Assembly (NCBI RefSeq): GCF_003627215.1
Contig: NZ_CP032677.1
Coordinates: forward strand, 574,501-638,500
Direction: 5' to 3'
Length of the DNA stretch: 64,000 nucleotides
Source of the DNA: Pseudomonas sp. Leaf58
GTDB taxonomy: Bacteria > Pseudomonadota > Gammaproteobacteria > Pseudomonadales > Pseudomonadaceae
Shown here piece by piece: positions 25,736-36,100 of the stretch. Every line of letters begins with the position of its first letter. Positions within the stretch are counted from its first letter, which is position 1. The notes below the pieces were generated by a model that was not told where the DNA came from, ran no database searches, and was given only the letters and a program-made list of their open reading frames with translations. The translations under genes and the position numbers were made by a program.

Positions 25736-26487
25736 CACAGCGCGCCCTCTTGCAGTCGAAGCTGTGCCAGACGCATATCCATCAGGCGTTTGATGGCTTG
25801 CTTGACGTGAGCTTCGGTAAGGGCGGTGGCCAGGTTGAATTCGCCAGCCACCACGGCCTGCAGGATCGCCCGGTGCTCGGCGATAACGGTGTTTTTATGC
25901 GTTTCGCTCATGGAGATCCAGTGTAATTCGCCTATTTCGGCCTGCAGCCGCATTTCGCCGTGGGTCAGGCGCACCGATTGGGCCGCCACGGCAATCTCGA
26001 TGTGAAATCGCGCATCGGCTCTTCGCAACTCACTGCGCGTGGTGGCGTTCTGCAAGGCGGTGACGAAATGCGCCAGGCGTTGATGGTGGGCGTGGGACGC
26101 GCGCCGGGCGGCAAGGCCAGCAGCAGTGGCGGATATCGCGATGTGCTCATCGCAAAGGTCACGCAGCTCCAGTGAGCTCATGGTGCTCAACCGAGCCTTG
26201 AGCACCTCGTCGGAAACCTCCCGCGGGGGGAGTACAAAACTGCCGCCATTGCGCCCGCGCTTGGTGTCGACGACGCCATGCTCACGAAGGATCGCCAGTG
26301 CATCGCGCAGGGTAATGGTAGCCACCCCAAAATGGGTGGCTAGCTCATATTCACTGGGTAATTGTTCACCCTCGCCGATCAACCCTAGCTTGATGACCTC
26401 TGCCAGCCGCCGGGCGATTTCTTCGGGTTTCCCTTCCTGGCTCACCTGCAGCAGCGACAGGCGGCTCATTTTACTCAACTGATTCAT
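25735..26487 (-). CDS. GntR-family transcriptional regulator (FadR/FCD type)
   Basis: 250 residues: winged helix-turn-helix (about 18-85, with LPSEYELATHFGVATITLRDALAILREHGVV) followed by an all-helical FCD ligand-binding domain (about 100-235) including DARFHIEIAVAA and EHRAILQAVVAGE, which carry the Asp/His metal ligands of the class. It is divergent from an aldehyde dehydrogenase-permease pair and coupled to a Cache protein. Likely local repressor or activator of these genes; palindromes in the shared promoter region are candidate operators. Confidence 0.88.
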   Translation of the reverse strand: MNQLSKMSRLSLLQVSQEGKPEEIARRLAEVIKLGLIGEGEQLPSEYELATHFGVATITLRDALAILREHGVVDTKRGRNGGSFVLPPREVSDEVLKARLSTMSSLELRDLCDEHIAISATAAGLAARRASHAHHQRLAHFVTALQNATTRSELRRADARFHIEIAVAAQSVRLTHGEMRLQAEIGELHWISMSETHKNTVIAEHRAILQAVVAGEFNLATALTEAHVKQAIKRLMDMRLAQLRLQEGAL

Positions 26488-26554
26488 TCAGGGACCAAAA
26501 AATTCATAACAAGATTTCAATAATCATATACAGCCGTGCATGGATGTCAAAATC

Positions 26555-26608
26555 CATTTTCATGAGCATTTCAAACCTGAAAATGTCGTTTTTGAATAAA
26601 AACGACAT
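26555..26608. promoter_or_regulatory. Overlapping inverted repeats between GntR and aldehyde dehydrogenase genes
   Basis: In an A+T-rich 220-bp gap, a perfect 11-bp inverted repeat spans 26583-26608: ATGTCGTTTTT, spacer GAAT, AAAAACGACAT. A second one, CATTTTCA (26555-26562) with TGAAAATG (26578-26585), overlaps its left edge. These are candidate operators for the GntR regulator. Confidence 0.55.
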
Positions 26609-26706
26609 GATATTTGGCAGCCTATTTTCAATTAGATATTGTTCTAAATGTTTACAGCGGGCCCGTGCAGGGCGCTGAACGGCCAAGCCAAACCAGAGGA
26701 ATGCTC

Positions 26707-28200
26707 ATGACAAATACAACACTCAGCATGTGGAACGCTCGGGCGCAGGGCCTGAAGATCGAAGGGCGGGCTTTTATCGGTGGTGACTACACCCACGCCA
26801 TTGAGGGGCAAACCTTCGATTGCTTGAGCCCGGTCGACGGCCGGCTGCTGGCCAAAGTTGCCAGCTGTACCGGGGCCGATGCAAACCATGCTGTTGCCGT
26901 GGCCCGTGCTACGTTCGAGTCTGGCGTCTGGTCTCGGTTGGCGCCGGCAGACAGAAAGCAAGCCATGGTTCGCTTTGCCAACCTGTTGGAGGAGCATGCT
27001 GAAGAACTGGCCTTGCTGGAAACGCTGGACATGGGCAAGCCGATCAGCGACTCGCTGGCCGTCGACGTGCCTCAAGCGGCGCAAGCGCTGAGCTGGAGCG
27101 GCGAGGCCGTCGATAAGGTCTACGATGAAGTCGCAGCCACCCCGCACGACCAACTCGGCCTGGTAACCCGCGAGCCCGTCGGCGTCGTCGCGGCCATCGT
27201 GCCTTGGAACTTCCCGCTGATGATGGCCTGCTGGAAGCTCGGCCCGGCCTTGGCGACCGGCAACTCGGTTGTGCTCAAGCCGTCCGAAAAATCGCCGCTG
27301 ACCGCCATCCGCATCGCGCAACTGGCAATCGATGCAGGCATCCCGGCCGGTGTGCTCAACGTGCTGCCAGGCTACGGCCATACCGTCGGCAAAGCCTTGG
27401 CCCTGCACATGGACGTGGATACCTTGGTGTTCACCGGGTCGACCAAGGTTGCCAAGCAACTGTTGATCTACGCTGGCGAGTCGAACATGAAGCGCGTCTG
27501 GCTGGAGGCAGGCGGCAAGAGCCCGAACATCGTCTTCGCCGATGCACCCGATTTGCAAGGTGCAGCCGAAGCGGCAGCTGGCGCCATTGCCTTCAACCAG
27601 GGCGAAGTGTGCACCGCCGGCTCCCGCTTGCTGGTCGAGCGATCCATCAAGGACAAGTTCCTGCCGATGGTGGTTGAGGCCCTCAAGGGCTGGAAGGCGG
27701 GTAACCCGCTGGACCCCGAGACCAATGTCGGCGCCCTGGTCGACCACCAGCAAATGAATACCGTGCTGTCCTACATCGAAGCCGGCCACAACGATGGCGC
27801 CACACTAGTGATCGGTGGCAAGCGCACCCTGGAGGAAACTGGCGGCACCTATGTCGAGCCGACCATCTTCGACGGTGTAACCAACGCCATGAAGATCGCT
27901 CAGGAAGAAATTTTTGGCCCGGTACTGTCGGTGATCACCTTCGATACTGTGGAACACGCCATTGCTATCGCCAATGACAGCCCGTATGGCCTGGCCGCTG
28001 CAGTATGGACCGCCGACATCTCCAAGGCGCACTTGACCGCCAAAGCGCTGCGCGCCGGCAGTGTATGGATCAACCAGTACGATGGCGGCGACATGACCGC
28101 GCCGTTCGGCGGCTTCAAACAGTCGGGCAACGGCCGTGACAAGTCGCTGCATGCGTTCGACAAGTACACCGAATTGAAAGCGACCTGGATCAAATTGTAA
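26707..28200 (+). CDS. Aldehyde dehydrogenase (KauB/PuuC-like)
   Basis: 497 residues, NAD(P)-dependent aldehyde dehydrogenase. Asn168 in PWNFP, Glu267 in LEAGGKSPN and catalytic Cys302 in GEVCTAGSR are all present. Length and sequence are closest to KauB/PuuC enzymes that oxidise aminoaldehydes from polyamines or guanidinobutyraldehyde. ATG 26707 is chosen because AGAGGA is then six bases upstream; ATG 26701 would touch the ribosome-binding site. An amino acid/amine permease follows 54 bases later. Exact substrate is not determined. Confidence 0.88.
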   Translation: MTNTTLSMWNARAQGLKIEGRAFIGGDYTHAIEGQTFDCLSPVDGRLLAKVASCTGADANHAVAVARATFESGVWSRLAPADRKQAMVRFANLLEEHAEELALLETLDMGKPISDSLAVDVPQAAQALSWSGEAVDKVYDEVAATPHDQLGLVTREPVGVVAAIVPWNFPLMMACWKLGPALATGNSVVLKPSEKSPLTAIRIAQLAIDAGIPAGVLNVLPGYGHTVGKALALHMDVDTLVFTGSTKVAKQLLIYAGESNMKRVWLEAGGKSPNIVFADAPDLQGAAEAAAGAIAFNQGEVCTAGSRLLVERSIKDKFLPMVVEALKGWKAGNPLDPETNVGALVDHQQMNTVLSYIEAGHNDGATLVIGGKRTLEETGGTYVEPTIFDGVTNAMKIAQEEIFGPVLSVITFDTVEHAIAIANDSPYGLAAAVWTADISKAHLTAKALRAGSVWINQYDGGDMTAPFGGFKQSGNGRDKSLHAFDKYTELKATWIKL

Positions 28201-28254
28201 GTCAGAAAAGCAAAAAAATAACTGCTGACAGGACATCGTCCTCAGGGTGAAACA

Positions 28255-29733
28255 ATGAACAGCTCCGAATTTAGCGTAGCGGACAGCGATGCTGCCCAGC
28301 TGCAGGCGCTTGGTTATACCTCGAACTTCGAAAGAAGCATGAGCCTGTGGGAAAACTTTGCGTTGGGCTTCACCTACCTGTCACCGGTCGTCGGCGTGTA
28401 CACGCTGTTCGGCTTGTGCCTGGCCGCTGGCGGGCCGCCTATGTTTTGGTCCTACTTGCTGGTGGGGTTGGGACAAATGCTGGTATGCCTGATTTTCTGT
28501 GAGGTGGTTTCACAGTTCCCGATTTCGGGCGGGGTGTATCCGTGGGCTCGCCGCTTGGTGGGTAAACGCTGGGCCTGGATGGTGGGCTGGATTTATTCCG
28601 TGTCGCTGTGTGTGACCATCGCCGCCGTGTCGCTGGGCGCCGGGCCCTACATCGCAGCCATGCTTGGCTTCGAACCTAACCCGGTGACCAACACATTCGT
28701 CGCCCTGGCGTTGACCGTGATGGCTACCTTGCTGAATTTGAGCGGGACCAAACTGCTGGCCAAGGTCGCCATGTTCGGTTTCATCTGCGAGTTGCTGGGG
28801 GCAATCGTGATCGGTGGCTACCTGCTGATCTTCGAGCGTCACCAGCCGTTTTCGGTGTTGTTCAATACCTTCGACATCAGCATTGACGGCAGCTACTGGC
28901 CGGCATTCCTGACCGCTTCGCTAGCCGGTATGTTCCTGTATTACGGCTTTGAAGCGTGTGGCGATGTTGCCGAAGAAACACCCAACCCGAGCAAGCGCAT
29001 ACCTAAGGCCATGCGCATGACCATCTACATTGGGGGGGGTGCAGCCATTTTTGCCGCCTTGGCGCTGATCCTGGCGGTGCCGGACATTGCCAAGGTGCTG
29101 TCGGGCGAAGACTCCGACCCTATGGCCACGATCATGGCCAATGCGTTCGGGCCGATTGGCTGGCGCATCGTGACGGCGGTGATCGCGGTGTCGTTCATCT
29201 CCTGCGTACTGAGCTTGCAGGCAGCAGCCAGTCGCTTGCTGTACTCCTTCGCCCGCGACGAAATGGTCATGGGCAGCAAGCTGCTTAAGCGCCTTTCGCC
29301 CAACACTCGAGTGCCAACTGCAGCATTGATCACCTGCGGTGTGATCCCGGCAGCCATCGTGTGTGCCGGTTTCTACCTGGAAAACGCTATCGCGATCGTC
29401 GTGAGCTTCGCCGCTATCGGTATCTACCTGTCGTTCCAGATGATTGTCGGGGCAGCGCTGTTCGCACGCCTTCGCGGCTGGAGACCGGCAGGGCAATTCA
29501 CCTTGGGGCGTTGGGGTTGGGTCGTGAATATCCTGGCGCTGGTCTATGGCGTGCTGGCGATCATCAACATGTCATGGCCACGTTCGCCGGAAGCGCCTTG
29601 GTATAGCAACTACGGCATTCTCCTCACTGCAGCAGTGGTCATCGCCGTGGGGGTGCTCTACATGGCGCTGTTCAAACCCTACGATAAAGGCACGGCGCCG
29701 TTTGCCGATGCCTGGAAACTGCACAAACGATAA
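28255..29733 (+). CDS. APC-family amino acid/amine permease
   Basis: 492 residues with about twelve transmembrane helices. The APC helix 1 signature reads FALGFTYLSPVVGVYTLFG near 37, and EETPNPSKRIPKAM near 240 is the conserved cytoplasmic loop. The group includes GABA, choline and ethanolamine carriers (TIGR00907-like). It follows the aldehyde dehydrogenase in the same direction, so uptake of an amine or gamma-amino acid feeding that enzyme is likely. It ends before a GC hairpin at 29771. Confidence 0.85.
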   Translation: MNSSEFSVADSDAAQLQALGYTSNFERSMSLWENFALGFTYLSPVVGVYTLFGLCLAAGGPPMFWSYLLVGLGQMLVCLIFCEVVSQFPISGGVYPWARRLVGKRWAWMVGWIYSVSLCVTIAAVSLGAGPYIAAMLGFEPNPVTNTFVALALTVMATLLNLSGTKLLAKVAMFGFICELLGAIVIGGYLLIFERHQPFSVLFNTFDISIDGSYWPAFLTASLAGMFLYYGFEACGDVAEETPNPSKRIPKAMRMTIYIGGGAAIFAALALILAVPDIAKVLSGEDSDPMATIMANAFGPIGWRIVTAVIAVSFISCVLSLQAAASRLLYSFARDEMVMGSKLLKRLSPNTRVPTAALITCGVIPAAIVCAGFYLENAIAIVVSFAAIGIYLSFQMIVGAALFARLRGWRPAGQFTLGRWGWVVNILALVYGVLAIINMSWPRSPEAPWYSNYGILLTAAVVIAVGVLYMALFKPYDKGTAPFADAWKLHKR

Positions 29734-29770
29734 CGCTGGATTACCGGGCGCATGGCTCCCCGCGCGCTTT

Positions 29771-29803
29771 CACCGCCCTTGGCCACCCTGGCCTTGGGCG
29801 GTG
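29771..29803 (+). terminator. Hairpin after the permease gene
   Basis: CACCGCCC and GGGCGGTG form the outer 8-bp stem, with an inner GGCC/GGCC extension. It lies between the convergent permease and copB genes. No T-run follows. Confidence 0.5.
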
Positions 29804-29860
29804 ATCTACAAACCCCACCTTGGTGCCTGAGGGGCGGCTGCCAGGGAAGATATCAGGCGC

Positions 29861-30811
29861 TCAAAACCACATCCGGATGCCAGCGACAAAGCGCGCTTCA
29901 TCTCCATCACCACCCTCGTCGCGGATGAAATCGGCGGTTTTGCCATAAGAGCGGCTCCAGCTGACACCGATGTAGGGGGCAAACTGGCGAACAATTTCAT
30001 ACCGTAAGCGCAACCCAACTTCGGTGTTGGCCAAGCCGGAACCAACACCACGCTCAGGATCATTCTTGCCATAGAAATTGGCCTCAGCGGTTGGTTGCAG
30101 GATCAGGCGATTGGTCAGCAGTATGTCGTAGTCGCCTTCCAGGCGAGCGGCGGTCTGGCCATTCTCCCCGATGAATGCAGTGGCTTCGGCTTCGAAGTCG
30201 TAAAGCGCCATACCTTGAATGCCCAAGGCCGCCCAGGTCTGTGGGGATTCAGGCTTGAAATCCTGGCGAACCCCAGCGACTACATCCCACCATGGGCTGA
30301 CAGAGCGGCCATAAAGGAGCTGGAGCTCGGCGTCTTCGGTGACACCGTTGGTGCGCTCCCCTTCGGAGCGGATCCACAGGCGGTTGATATCGCCGCCTAT
30401 CCATCCAGAAGCATCCCAGGCCAGCGCGCTGCCTTCGTCTGCGTCCTGGTACTCAAGTTGGTCCAGCAAGAAGAGACTGTTGATTGCGCTGTCGTGCATC
30501 TGATGCCCGTCCGACAGGGGAAAGGCCGCTTTGCGGTCTGCATCCGTCAGTACGGGCATCGGGGTGCGGCTGCCCGCCCGTGGGGTATTAGCTGAGCCGT
30601 GGTTCATCGAGTGATCCATCGGCCCATGCGCCATCTTGCTGTGGTCCATGCCCGGCATCGAGTCATGCGACGGGGCAGAATCCAGAGTCATGGCATCGTG
30701 CCCCATCGCCGAGTGATCCATCTCATCGGCGGCAAAGCAGGGCGCAGCACCCAGCAGGCCGAGTGAGGCGGTCAAAACCAGCAGCGATGGAGGTGCCAAG
30801 CTATTGGCCAT
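29861..30811 (-). CDS. copB: Copper resistance outer membrane protein CopB
   Basis: 316 residues: signal peptide (about 1-27), a Met/His/Asp-rich segment ([25 protein letters not shown]; about 29-75), then a CopB/PcoB beta-barrel domain ending in an aromatic residue (GIRMWF). CopB is an outer membrane partner of the multicopper oxidase CopA. It lies downstream of copA, with a Met-rich micro-ORF between that overlaps its start by 11 bases. Confidence 0.92.
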   Translation of the reverse strand: MANSLAPPSLLVLTASLGLLGAAPCFAADEMDHSAMGHDAMTLDSAPSHDSMPGMDHSKMAHGPMDHSMNHGSANTPRAGSRTPMPVLTDADRKAAFPLSDGHQMHDSAINSLFLLDQLEYQDADEGSALAWDASGWIGGDINRLWIRSEGERTNGVTEDAELQLLYGRSVSPWWDVVAGVRQDFKPESPQTWAALGIQGMALYDFEAEATAFIGENGQTAARLEGDYDILLTNRLILQPTAEANFYGKNDPERGVGSGLANTEVGLRLRYEIVRQFAPYIGVSWSRSYGKTADFIRDEGGDGDEARFVAGIRMWF

Positions 30812-30893
30812 CTTTCCCTGCCTTGAGTTTCTCGCTGCCCTGCGATTCCATCATTTTGTTGTGATCCATACCTTTCATCGAGTCATGGTCCAT
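30801..30893 (-). CDS. Met/His-rich 30-residue ORF between copA and copB
   Basis: The frame starts at ATG 30893 with GAAGG six bases upstream, begins [15 protein letters not shown] and ends with a lysine-rich tail (KLKAGKDGQ). Five Met and two His within the first 15 residues resemble copper-binding segments of CopA and CopB. Its start lies 16 bases after the copA stop and its end overlaps the copB start by 11 bases, as for a coupled gene. It has no signal peptide. It may be a small copper-binding peptide, a translational coupler, or chance. Confidence 0.45.
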   Translation of the reverse strand: MDHDSMKGMDHNKMMESQGSEKLKAGKDGQ

Positions 30894-30909
30894 GCCTTCA
30901 ATCTCCAGT

Positions 30910-32628
30910 TCATTCGTCCACGCGGACTTCTCGGAACATGCCCATTTCCATATGGAACATGAGGTGACAGTGATAGGCCCAACGCCCCAACGCATCTGCA
31001 GTCACGCGATAGCTTCGTTTTGAGCCGGGTGGCATGTCGATCGTGTGCTTGCGAACCATGAAGTTGCCGTGCTCATCCTCCAGGTCGCTCCACATGCCAT
31101 GAAGGTGGATGGGATGAGTCATCATGGTGTCGTTGACCAGGGTGATTCGCAGACGCTCGCCATATTTGAGGTGCAGTGGCTCGGCATCGGAAAACCTGAC
31201 CCCGTCAAACGACCAGGCGAACTTTTCCATATGGCCGGTGAGGTGTAACTCGATTGTCCGGCCAGGCTCTCGGCCATCTGGGTCGATGAAGGTGCTGCGC
31301 AGGTCGGCGTATGTCAGGACACGGCGGCCATTATTACGGAGCCCAATGCCCGGATCGCTCAGCTTGGGCGTCGGTAACATTGTCTGCATATCGACCAAGG
31401 GGTTGTTTGTCTCAGTGTCTGGATGACTCTGCATGGTCATGCCGCTCATACCAGCCATGCTGCCGTGGTCCATGCCGGCCATCTTGCTGTGGTCGGCCAT
31501 GCTGCCGTGGTCCATACCCATATCGTTCATGGAAATGAGGGGGCGTGGATCAACCGCTGGAACAGGGCCTTGCAAGCCTTCGCGTACAGCTAGGGTGCCC
31601 CTGGAATATCCGGTGCGATCCATCGACTGCGCAAAAATGGTGTAAGCCTGCTCGGTATCGGGCTCGACAATGACATCGTAGGTTTCGGCAACGGCGATTC
31701 GGAACTCGTCGACCGAAACAGGCTTGACGTGCTGACCATCGGCCGCGACAACCGTCATCTTCAGGCCGGGAATTCGCACATCGAAATATGTCATCGCGGA
31801 GCCGTTGATGAAGCGCAGTCGGAGCTTCTCGCCAGGTTTGAACAGGCCCGTCCAGTTACCGTCGGGGGCCTGACCATTCATCAGGTAGGTATACGTGTAA
31901 CCACTCACGTCGGCGAGATCGGTGGGGCTCATTTTCATTTCAGCCCACATCTTCCGATCCGCTACAGCGGCAGACCAACCCATTTCACTCACGTCGTTGA
32001 CGAAATCGGCCAGCGTGCGTTTGTGCAAGTTGTAATAGTCAGACTGCTTCTTGAGCTTGGATAGAACCGTGGCAGGATCTTCATCCGTCCAGTCACTGAG
32101 CATCACCACGTAGTCGCGGTCATAGGCGAAAGGCTCGGGCTCTTTTGCATCGATGACCAGGGCGCCGTACACCCCGACCTGCTCCTGGAAACCGGAATGG
32201 CTGTGGTACCAGTAAGTACCGTTTTGATGGACCGTGAACGTGTACTCATACATGCCGTCGGGGGCGATGCCATGGAAGCTCAGGCCTGGTACTCCATCCA
32301 TGTTCGCCGGCAGGATAATGCCGTGCCAATGGAGGGAGGTGTCTTGTTTCAAACGGTTGCGCACACGCAGCGTGACAGTGTCGCCTTCGCGCCACCGGAG
32401 AATAGGCCCGGGCAAAGAACCGTTGATTGCCATTGCCGTACGTGCTGCGCCGGTAATGTTTACTGGCAACTCACCGATGTATAGATCGACGTCGGTGCCA
32501 CTCAGCACATTCAATTGGCCTGGGCTGGTCACGGCCCAAACCGGCGCGCGCCACATGCCCAGCCCGCCGAGTAGCCCGGTAGCGGCCAGGCCTTTGACGA
32601 AGGATCGTCTCGTGGTTTTGCTCTGCAT
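30910..32628 (-). CDS. copA: Multicopper oxidase CopA (copper resistance)
   Basis: 572 residues. A twin-arginine signal (TRRSFVKGLAATG) sends the folded protein to the periplasm. Copper ligands are seen in HWHGIILP near 99, WYHSHSGFQEQ near 140, HPIHLHGMW near 506 and the type 1 site HCHLMFHMEMGM near 552. A Met-rich insert around 375-400 contains repeated MDHGSM/HSKMAG units typical of CopA. It oxidises Cu(I) and binds copper. No copRS or copCD genes are adjacent. Confidence 0.94.
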   Translation of the reverse strand: MQSKTTRRSFVKGLAATGLLGGLGMWRAPVWAVTSPGQLNVLSGTDVDLYIGELPVNITGAARTAMAINGSLPGPILRWREGDTVTLRVRNRLKQDTSLHWHGIILPANMDGVPGLSFHGIAPDGMYEYTFTVHQNGTYWYHSHSGFQEQVGVYGALVIDAKEPEPFAYDRDYVVMLSDWTDEDPATVLSKLKKQSDYYNLHKRTLADFVNDVSEMGWSAAVADRKMWAEMKMSPTDLADVSGYTYTYLMNGQAPDGNWTGLFKPGEKLRLRFINGSAMTYFDVRIPGLKMTVVAADGQHVKPVSVDEFRIAVAETYDVIVEPDTEQAYTIFAQSMDRTGYSRGTLAVREGLQGPVPAVDPRPLISMNDMGMDHGSMADHSKMAGMDHGSMAGMSGMTMQSHPDTETNNPLVDMQTMLPTPKLSDPGIGLRNNGRRVLTYADLRSTFIDPDGREPGRTIELHLTGHMEKFAWSFDGVRFSDAEPLHLKYGERLRITLVNDTMMTHPIHLHGMWSDLEDEHGNFMVRKHTIDMPPGSKRSYRVTADALGRWAYHCHLMFHMEMGMFREVRVDE

Positions 32629-32717
32629 GCCGTTGCGTCCAGTCAGTCGATAAATTTCGCTTAAGCGCCAACGGATTGCAGGCTAGCCAACTGCGCTGTC
32701 AGCACCCTGAGCGCTAC

Positions 32718-32733
32718 ATTACTTTTCAGTCAG
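32718..32733 (-). promoter_or_regulatory. CopR-box candidate upstream of copA
   Basis: On the minus strand CTGACTGAAAAGTAAT matches the pattern CTGACA-N5-GTAAT described for CopR/CusR-type regulators, with one mismatch (T for A). It lies 90-105 bases upstream of the copA start. Confidence 0.45.
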
Positions 32734-32794
32734 CTTCTGGAGGAAACGGGTTACTGGCTCGCAGCGTCGGCAAACGGGTGGCGTTTCAGGCGGC

Positions 32795-32814
32795 ATTAAA
32801 CAGCCGGCTTGTGG
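32795..32814 (+). repeat. Left copy of the direct repeat flanking the restriction gene
   Basis: ATTAAACAGCCGGCTTGTGG. The right copy at 36466-36485 differs at one base of twenty (C to A at position 7). The pair brackets the restriction-modification gene. Here the sequence is not part of a hairpin, unlike the right copy. Confidence 0.6.
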
Positions 32815-33112
32815 TCGTCGCTCTTTGTTCGTGAGTATTGTTTTGGACGGGTTGGTATTTTGTTTTAGTGCGTCCCCCGATATGCCCGAGCTGCACGACA
32901 CCGTGAAGGCTGGAGGCCATCATGGCGTCCAGCTATCGAGTCTTCTCGGCAGCCCTCACACCCGCGTTTCAACACAATTCTTTACCCCAGATGGCACCCC
33001 AGCGGAGTTAGAATGCGAGTTTTTCTTGAATGGCATCCGTGGGCGAGGCCCTTGCATTGGGTGCTTTTTTCGTAGGTTTGCCCGCTCAACCGCTCAGCTG
33101 GGGATAGAAAAC
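32815..33112 (+). other. Leader region before the restriction-modification gene
   Basis: 298 bases with no feature I can name. The restriction-enzyme frame is open here back to 32825 (ATG at 32882 gives MPELHDTVKAGG), but this stretch does not look like the start of the nuclease domain. It could be untranslated leader or an N-terminal extension. Confidence 0.4.
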
Positions 33113-36100
33113 GTGTTTCAAAAGGTATTTGATGCAATTCAGGCCAAGCGCAATCGCCCATGGAGCAATGAGGAAGAGGTAAGGGTGGCCTGGATTGCTG
33201 CCCTTGAGAACGGGCTTGGGATCCACTTTGATGCAGAGCGCGCGAAGCGGGACGCCAGCTACAACAATGTCATTATCGAATTTAAGGCGCCGGGCTTTTT
33301 CAATGGCTCCAAGGACAGCCCGAAATTCAAGGAGGCGACAGAAGATCGTCTTCTCAAGTACATCACCCGTGCTGGCAAGGCACAGGGGCTTCAACAGGAT
33401 GAGTACATCGGTATTGCTATCGATGGCGACCATGTCTGCTTCGCTCAGGTGGTCGATGGCAGCATTCACACCCAGCATTTGTTGCCATTTTCACCGGAGG
33501 TGGTAGGGCTGGTTCTGGAGGCTATTCAGAATAATTACCGCCGCGCTGTGATTACTGAAAACCTGATCGAAGACTTTGGGCAGGGGGCCGAGAAAGGCAT
33601 CGCTCTGATGCAGGCTATGTCCGATGCGCTGGCTGCCAGCCTCGCTTTAGAAGGCAACAACAAGATCAAGATGCTATTCGAAGAATGGCGTACGCTCTAT
33701 GGTCAAGTGGCTGATCTGTCCACCGAGCAGCAAAGCGCTATTGATGCATCATTGCGTTTTGTCTGGAGAGGTGGCGCCGAATACAAAATGGCGGGTCGGC
33801 TGTTTGTGATTCATAGCTACAACTCGTTGGTTATCAAGTTGTTAGCGGCTGAGATTGTATCCGCCCATGGTCTCTCGTCCAAGGTGGGCCCGGCACAGGA
33901 GATGGCATTCCTTTTGAGTGATGAGGCGCTGCTCAAATCACTCGGCAGTGACATTGAGCGAGGTCAAATTTTTGCCGAAGCCGGTATCAAAGGATTTATC
34001 GAAGAGGCCATCTTTAGCTGGTACCTGGATGTCTGTCAGGACGCTACTTTCAGAAAGCTAATCGTAGATGCTTTGCGCGGCGTTTTGGGCAAGCTCGCCC
34101 TCTATCGTACAGATCGTCTTGAGCGCACGCGAGATGTGCTACGCGATTTTTACCAGGGGCTGGTTCCTGAAACATTGCGCAAGTGCCTTGGGGAGTTTTA
34201 CACGCCTGACTGGTTGGTAGAGCACACGCTGTCTAGCGCGAAAGTCGATGATTGGTTGAGCACTAGGGGGCTTGATCCTACCTGTGGTTCAGGATCTTTC
34301 ATTATTGAAATGATTCGGCGTAAGCGACACGCTGCGGCATTGGCTGGAATGACTGCCGCTCAGACCGTTGAAATGCTCTGCCAGTCGGTATGGGGGTTCG
34401 ATTTAAATCCCTTGGCAGTACAGACAGCCCGTGTGAACTACCTGATGGAGATAGCGGACCTATTGCGGATCTGCAAAGGAGAGCAAATTGAAGTTCCGAT
34501 TTTGCTAGCGGATGCCATCTACTCCCCGGCACGAGACCCAAACGACGATGAAGATGTGGTTTCGTATCAGATTGGTAGTCAAGTGGCTCGTCTGGATATC
34601 CGTTTGCCTTCTCAGCTAGCGTTCGACCGTAAGCGTCTGGATGATGTTTTCGAACTCATGGGAGAGGCGGTCGAAAAAAATCTGGAGTTCGACCGAGCCG
34701 AAGACCTGTTGGTCAAATACAAGCTTTTGAGCACAGCTGACGCGGCTGCTTGGCGTAAGCCTTTGAAGGGGACTTATGACCAGGTTCTAAGGCTCCACCG
34801 TCAAGATTGGAATGGTATTTGGTTCCGTATCGTGCGGAATTTCTTCTGGTCGGCTACGGCAGGGCACTTTGACCTGGTATGCGGAAATCCACCATGGGTG
34901 CGCTGGTCAAAGCTGCCAGAAGCTTACCGGGAGCGGGTCAAACCTACCTGTGAGCAGTATTCTATTTTCTCCAATACTAAGTTCCATGGTGGTAATGAGC
35001 TTGATATATCCGCCATCATTACGTACACAACCGGAGATAAGTGGCTAAAAAAAGGCGGTAAGCTTGCTTTTGTGATTACCCAGACTGTATTCCAGTCGCC
35101 ATCATCGTCAGGGTTCAGGAACTTTAAAATTACCGAAAGTGATTGGTTGTCGCCGCTTTTTGTTGACGATTTGCAAGCCCTCAAGCCGTTTCCAGATGCG
35201 ACAAACAAAACTGCTGTAGTGGTTTTTGAGAAGGCAAAAAAATCGCCAACCTATCCGGTTGACTATCGGGTATGGCAGGCGGGGAAACGAGGCGGAAAGG
35301 CGGTCGATCCTACGCTATCTCTTACCGATGTTCTCGGTCGTGTGTCGATCCTGGATATGGAAGCTATGCCGGTAGGGGGGGAAGGATCGCCGTGGGCAAT
35401 TTTAAAGCCTGGCCGCTGGGATGTGGTGAACAAACTGTCTGGTGAATCTGAGTGGATCTTGGGTCGCAAAGGTATTACAGCAGATCTTAATGGTGTTTAC
35501 TTCGTTCCAATTGAGGATTGTTCTGATAATGGATTGGTTCAGATCAGGACAAGGCCAGAGGCTGGAAAAAAGGACATTGGCAACGCGAAGAAAGTTTGGA
35601 TTGAACCGGATTTGCTTTTCCCCTTGATCAAGGGTGCGAGCGACTTTGAGGCTTGCTATTTCAAGCCGGCCCAAGAGCTTTTTACGTTTGTGCCCAATAC
35701 AGGTATCAATCGTGGCGATTACGAAGCGGCTGAGGTTGTTGTACAGGATCTGAAGCGGACAAAGCAATACTTCAACGCCTTCAAGGATGTTTTGTCTCAG
35801 CGCTCGACTTACCGTGGCCGGATGCCTGGTGCACCTTACTACGCCGTCTACAACGTAGGCGAGTTCACTTTCAAACCTTGGAAGGTGATCTGGGCGGAAA
35901 TGTCCGGGCAGTTTTCTGCTGCTGTAGCCGGCAAGGCAGAGGTACCTTTTAAGGGTGAGCGCCCTTACGTGCCTGACCACAAAGTCTATTTTGTGGCCTT
36001 TGATGATAAGCAGGAAGCCCATTTCCTCTGTGGTTTACTTAATTCCCAAGTTGTGAAGGAGTATGTTGAAAGCCATAACATCTCCATCCAGGTTGGTAAC

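Noticed and set aside
26600..26706. Sigma-54 promoter before the aldehyde dehydrogenase gene
   Set aside because: TTGGCAG at about 26613 lacks a GC at the required ten-base spacing.
32825..33112. N-terminal extension of the restriction enzyme
   Set aside because: Open frame but low-complexity translation and a better start with ribosome-binding site at 33113; kept only as an alternative.
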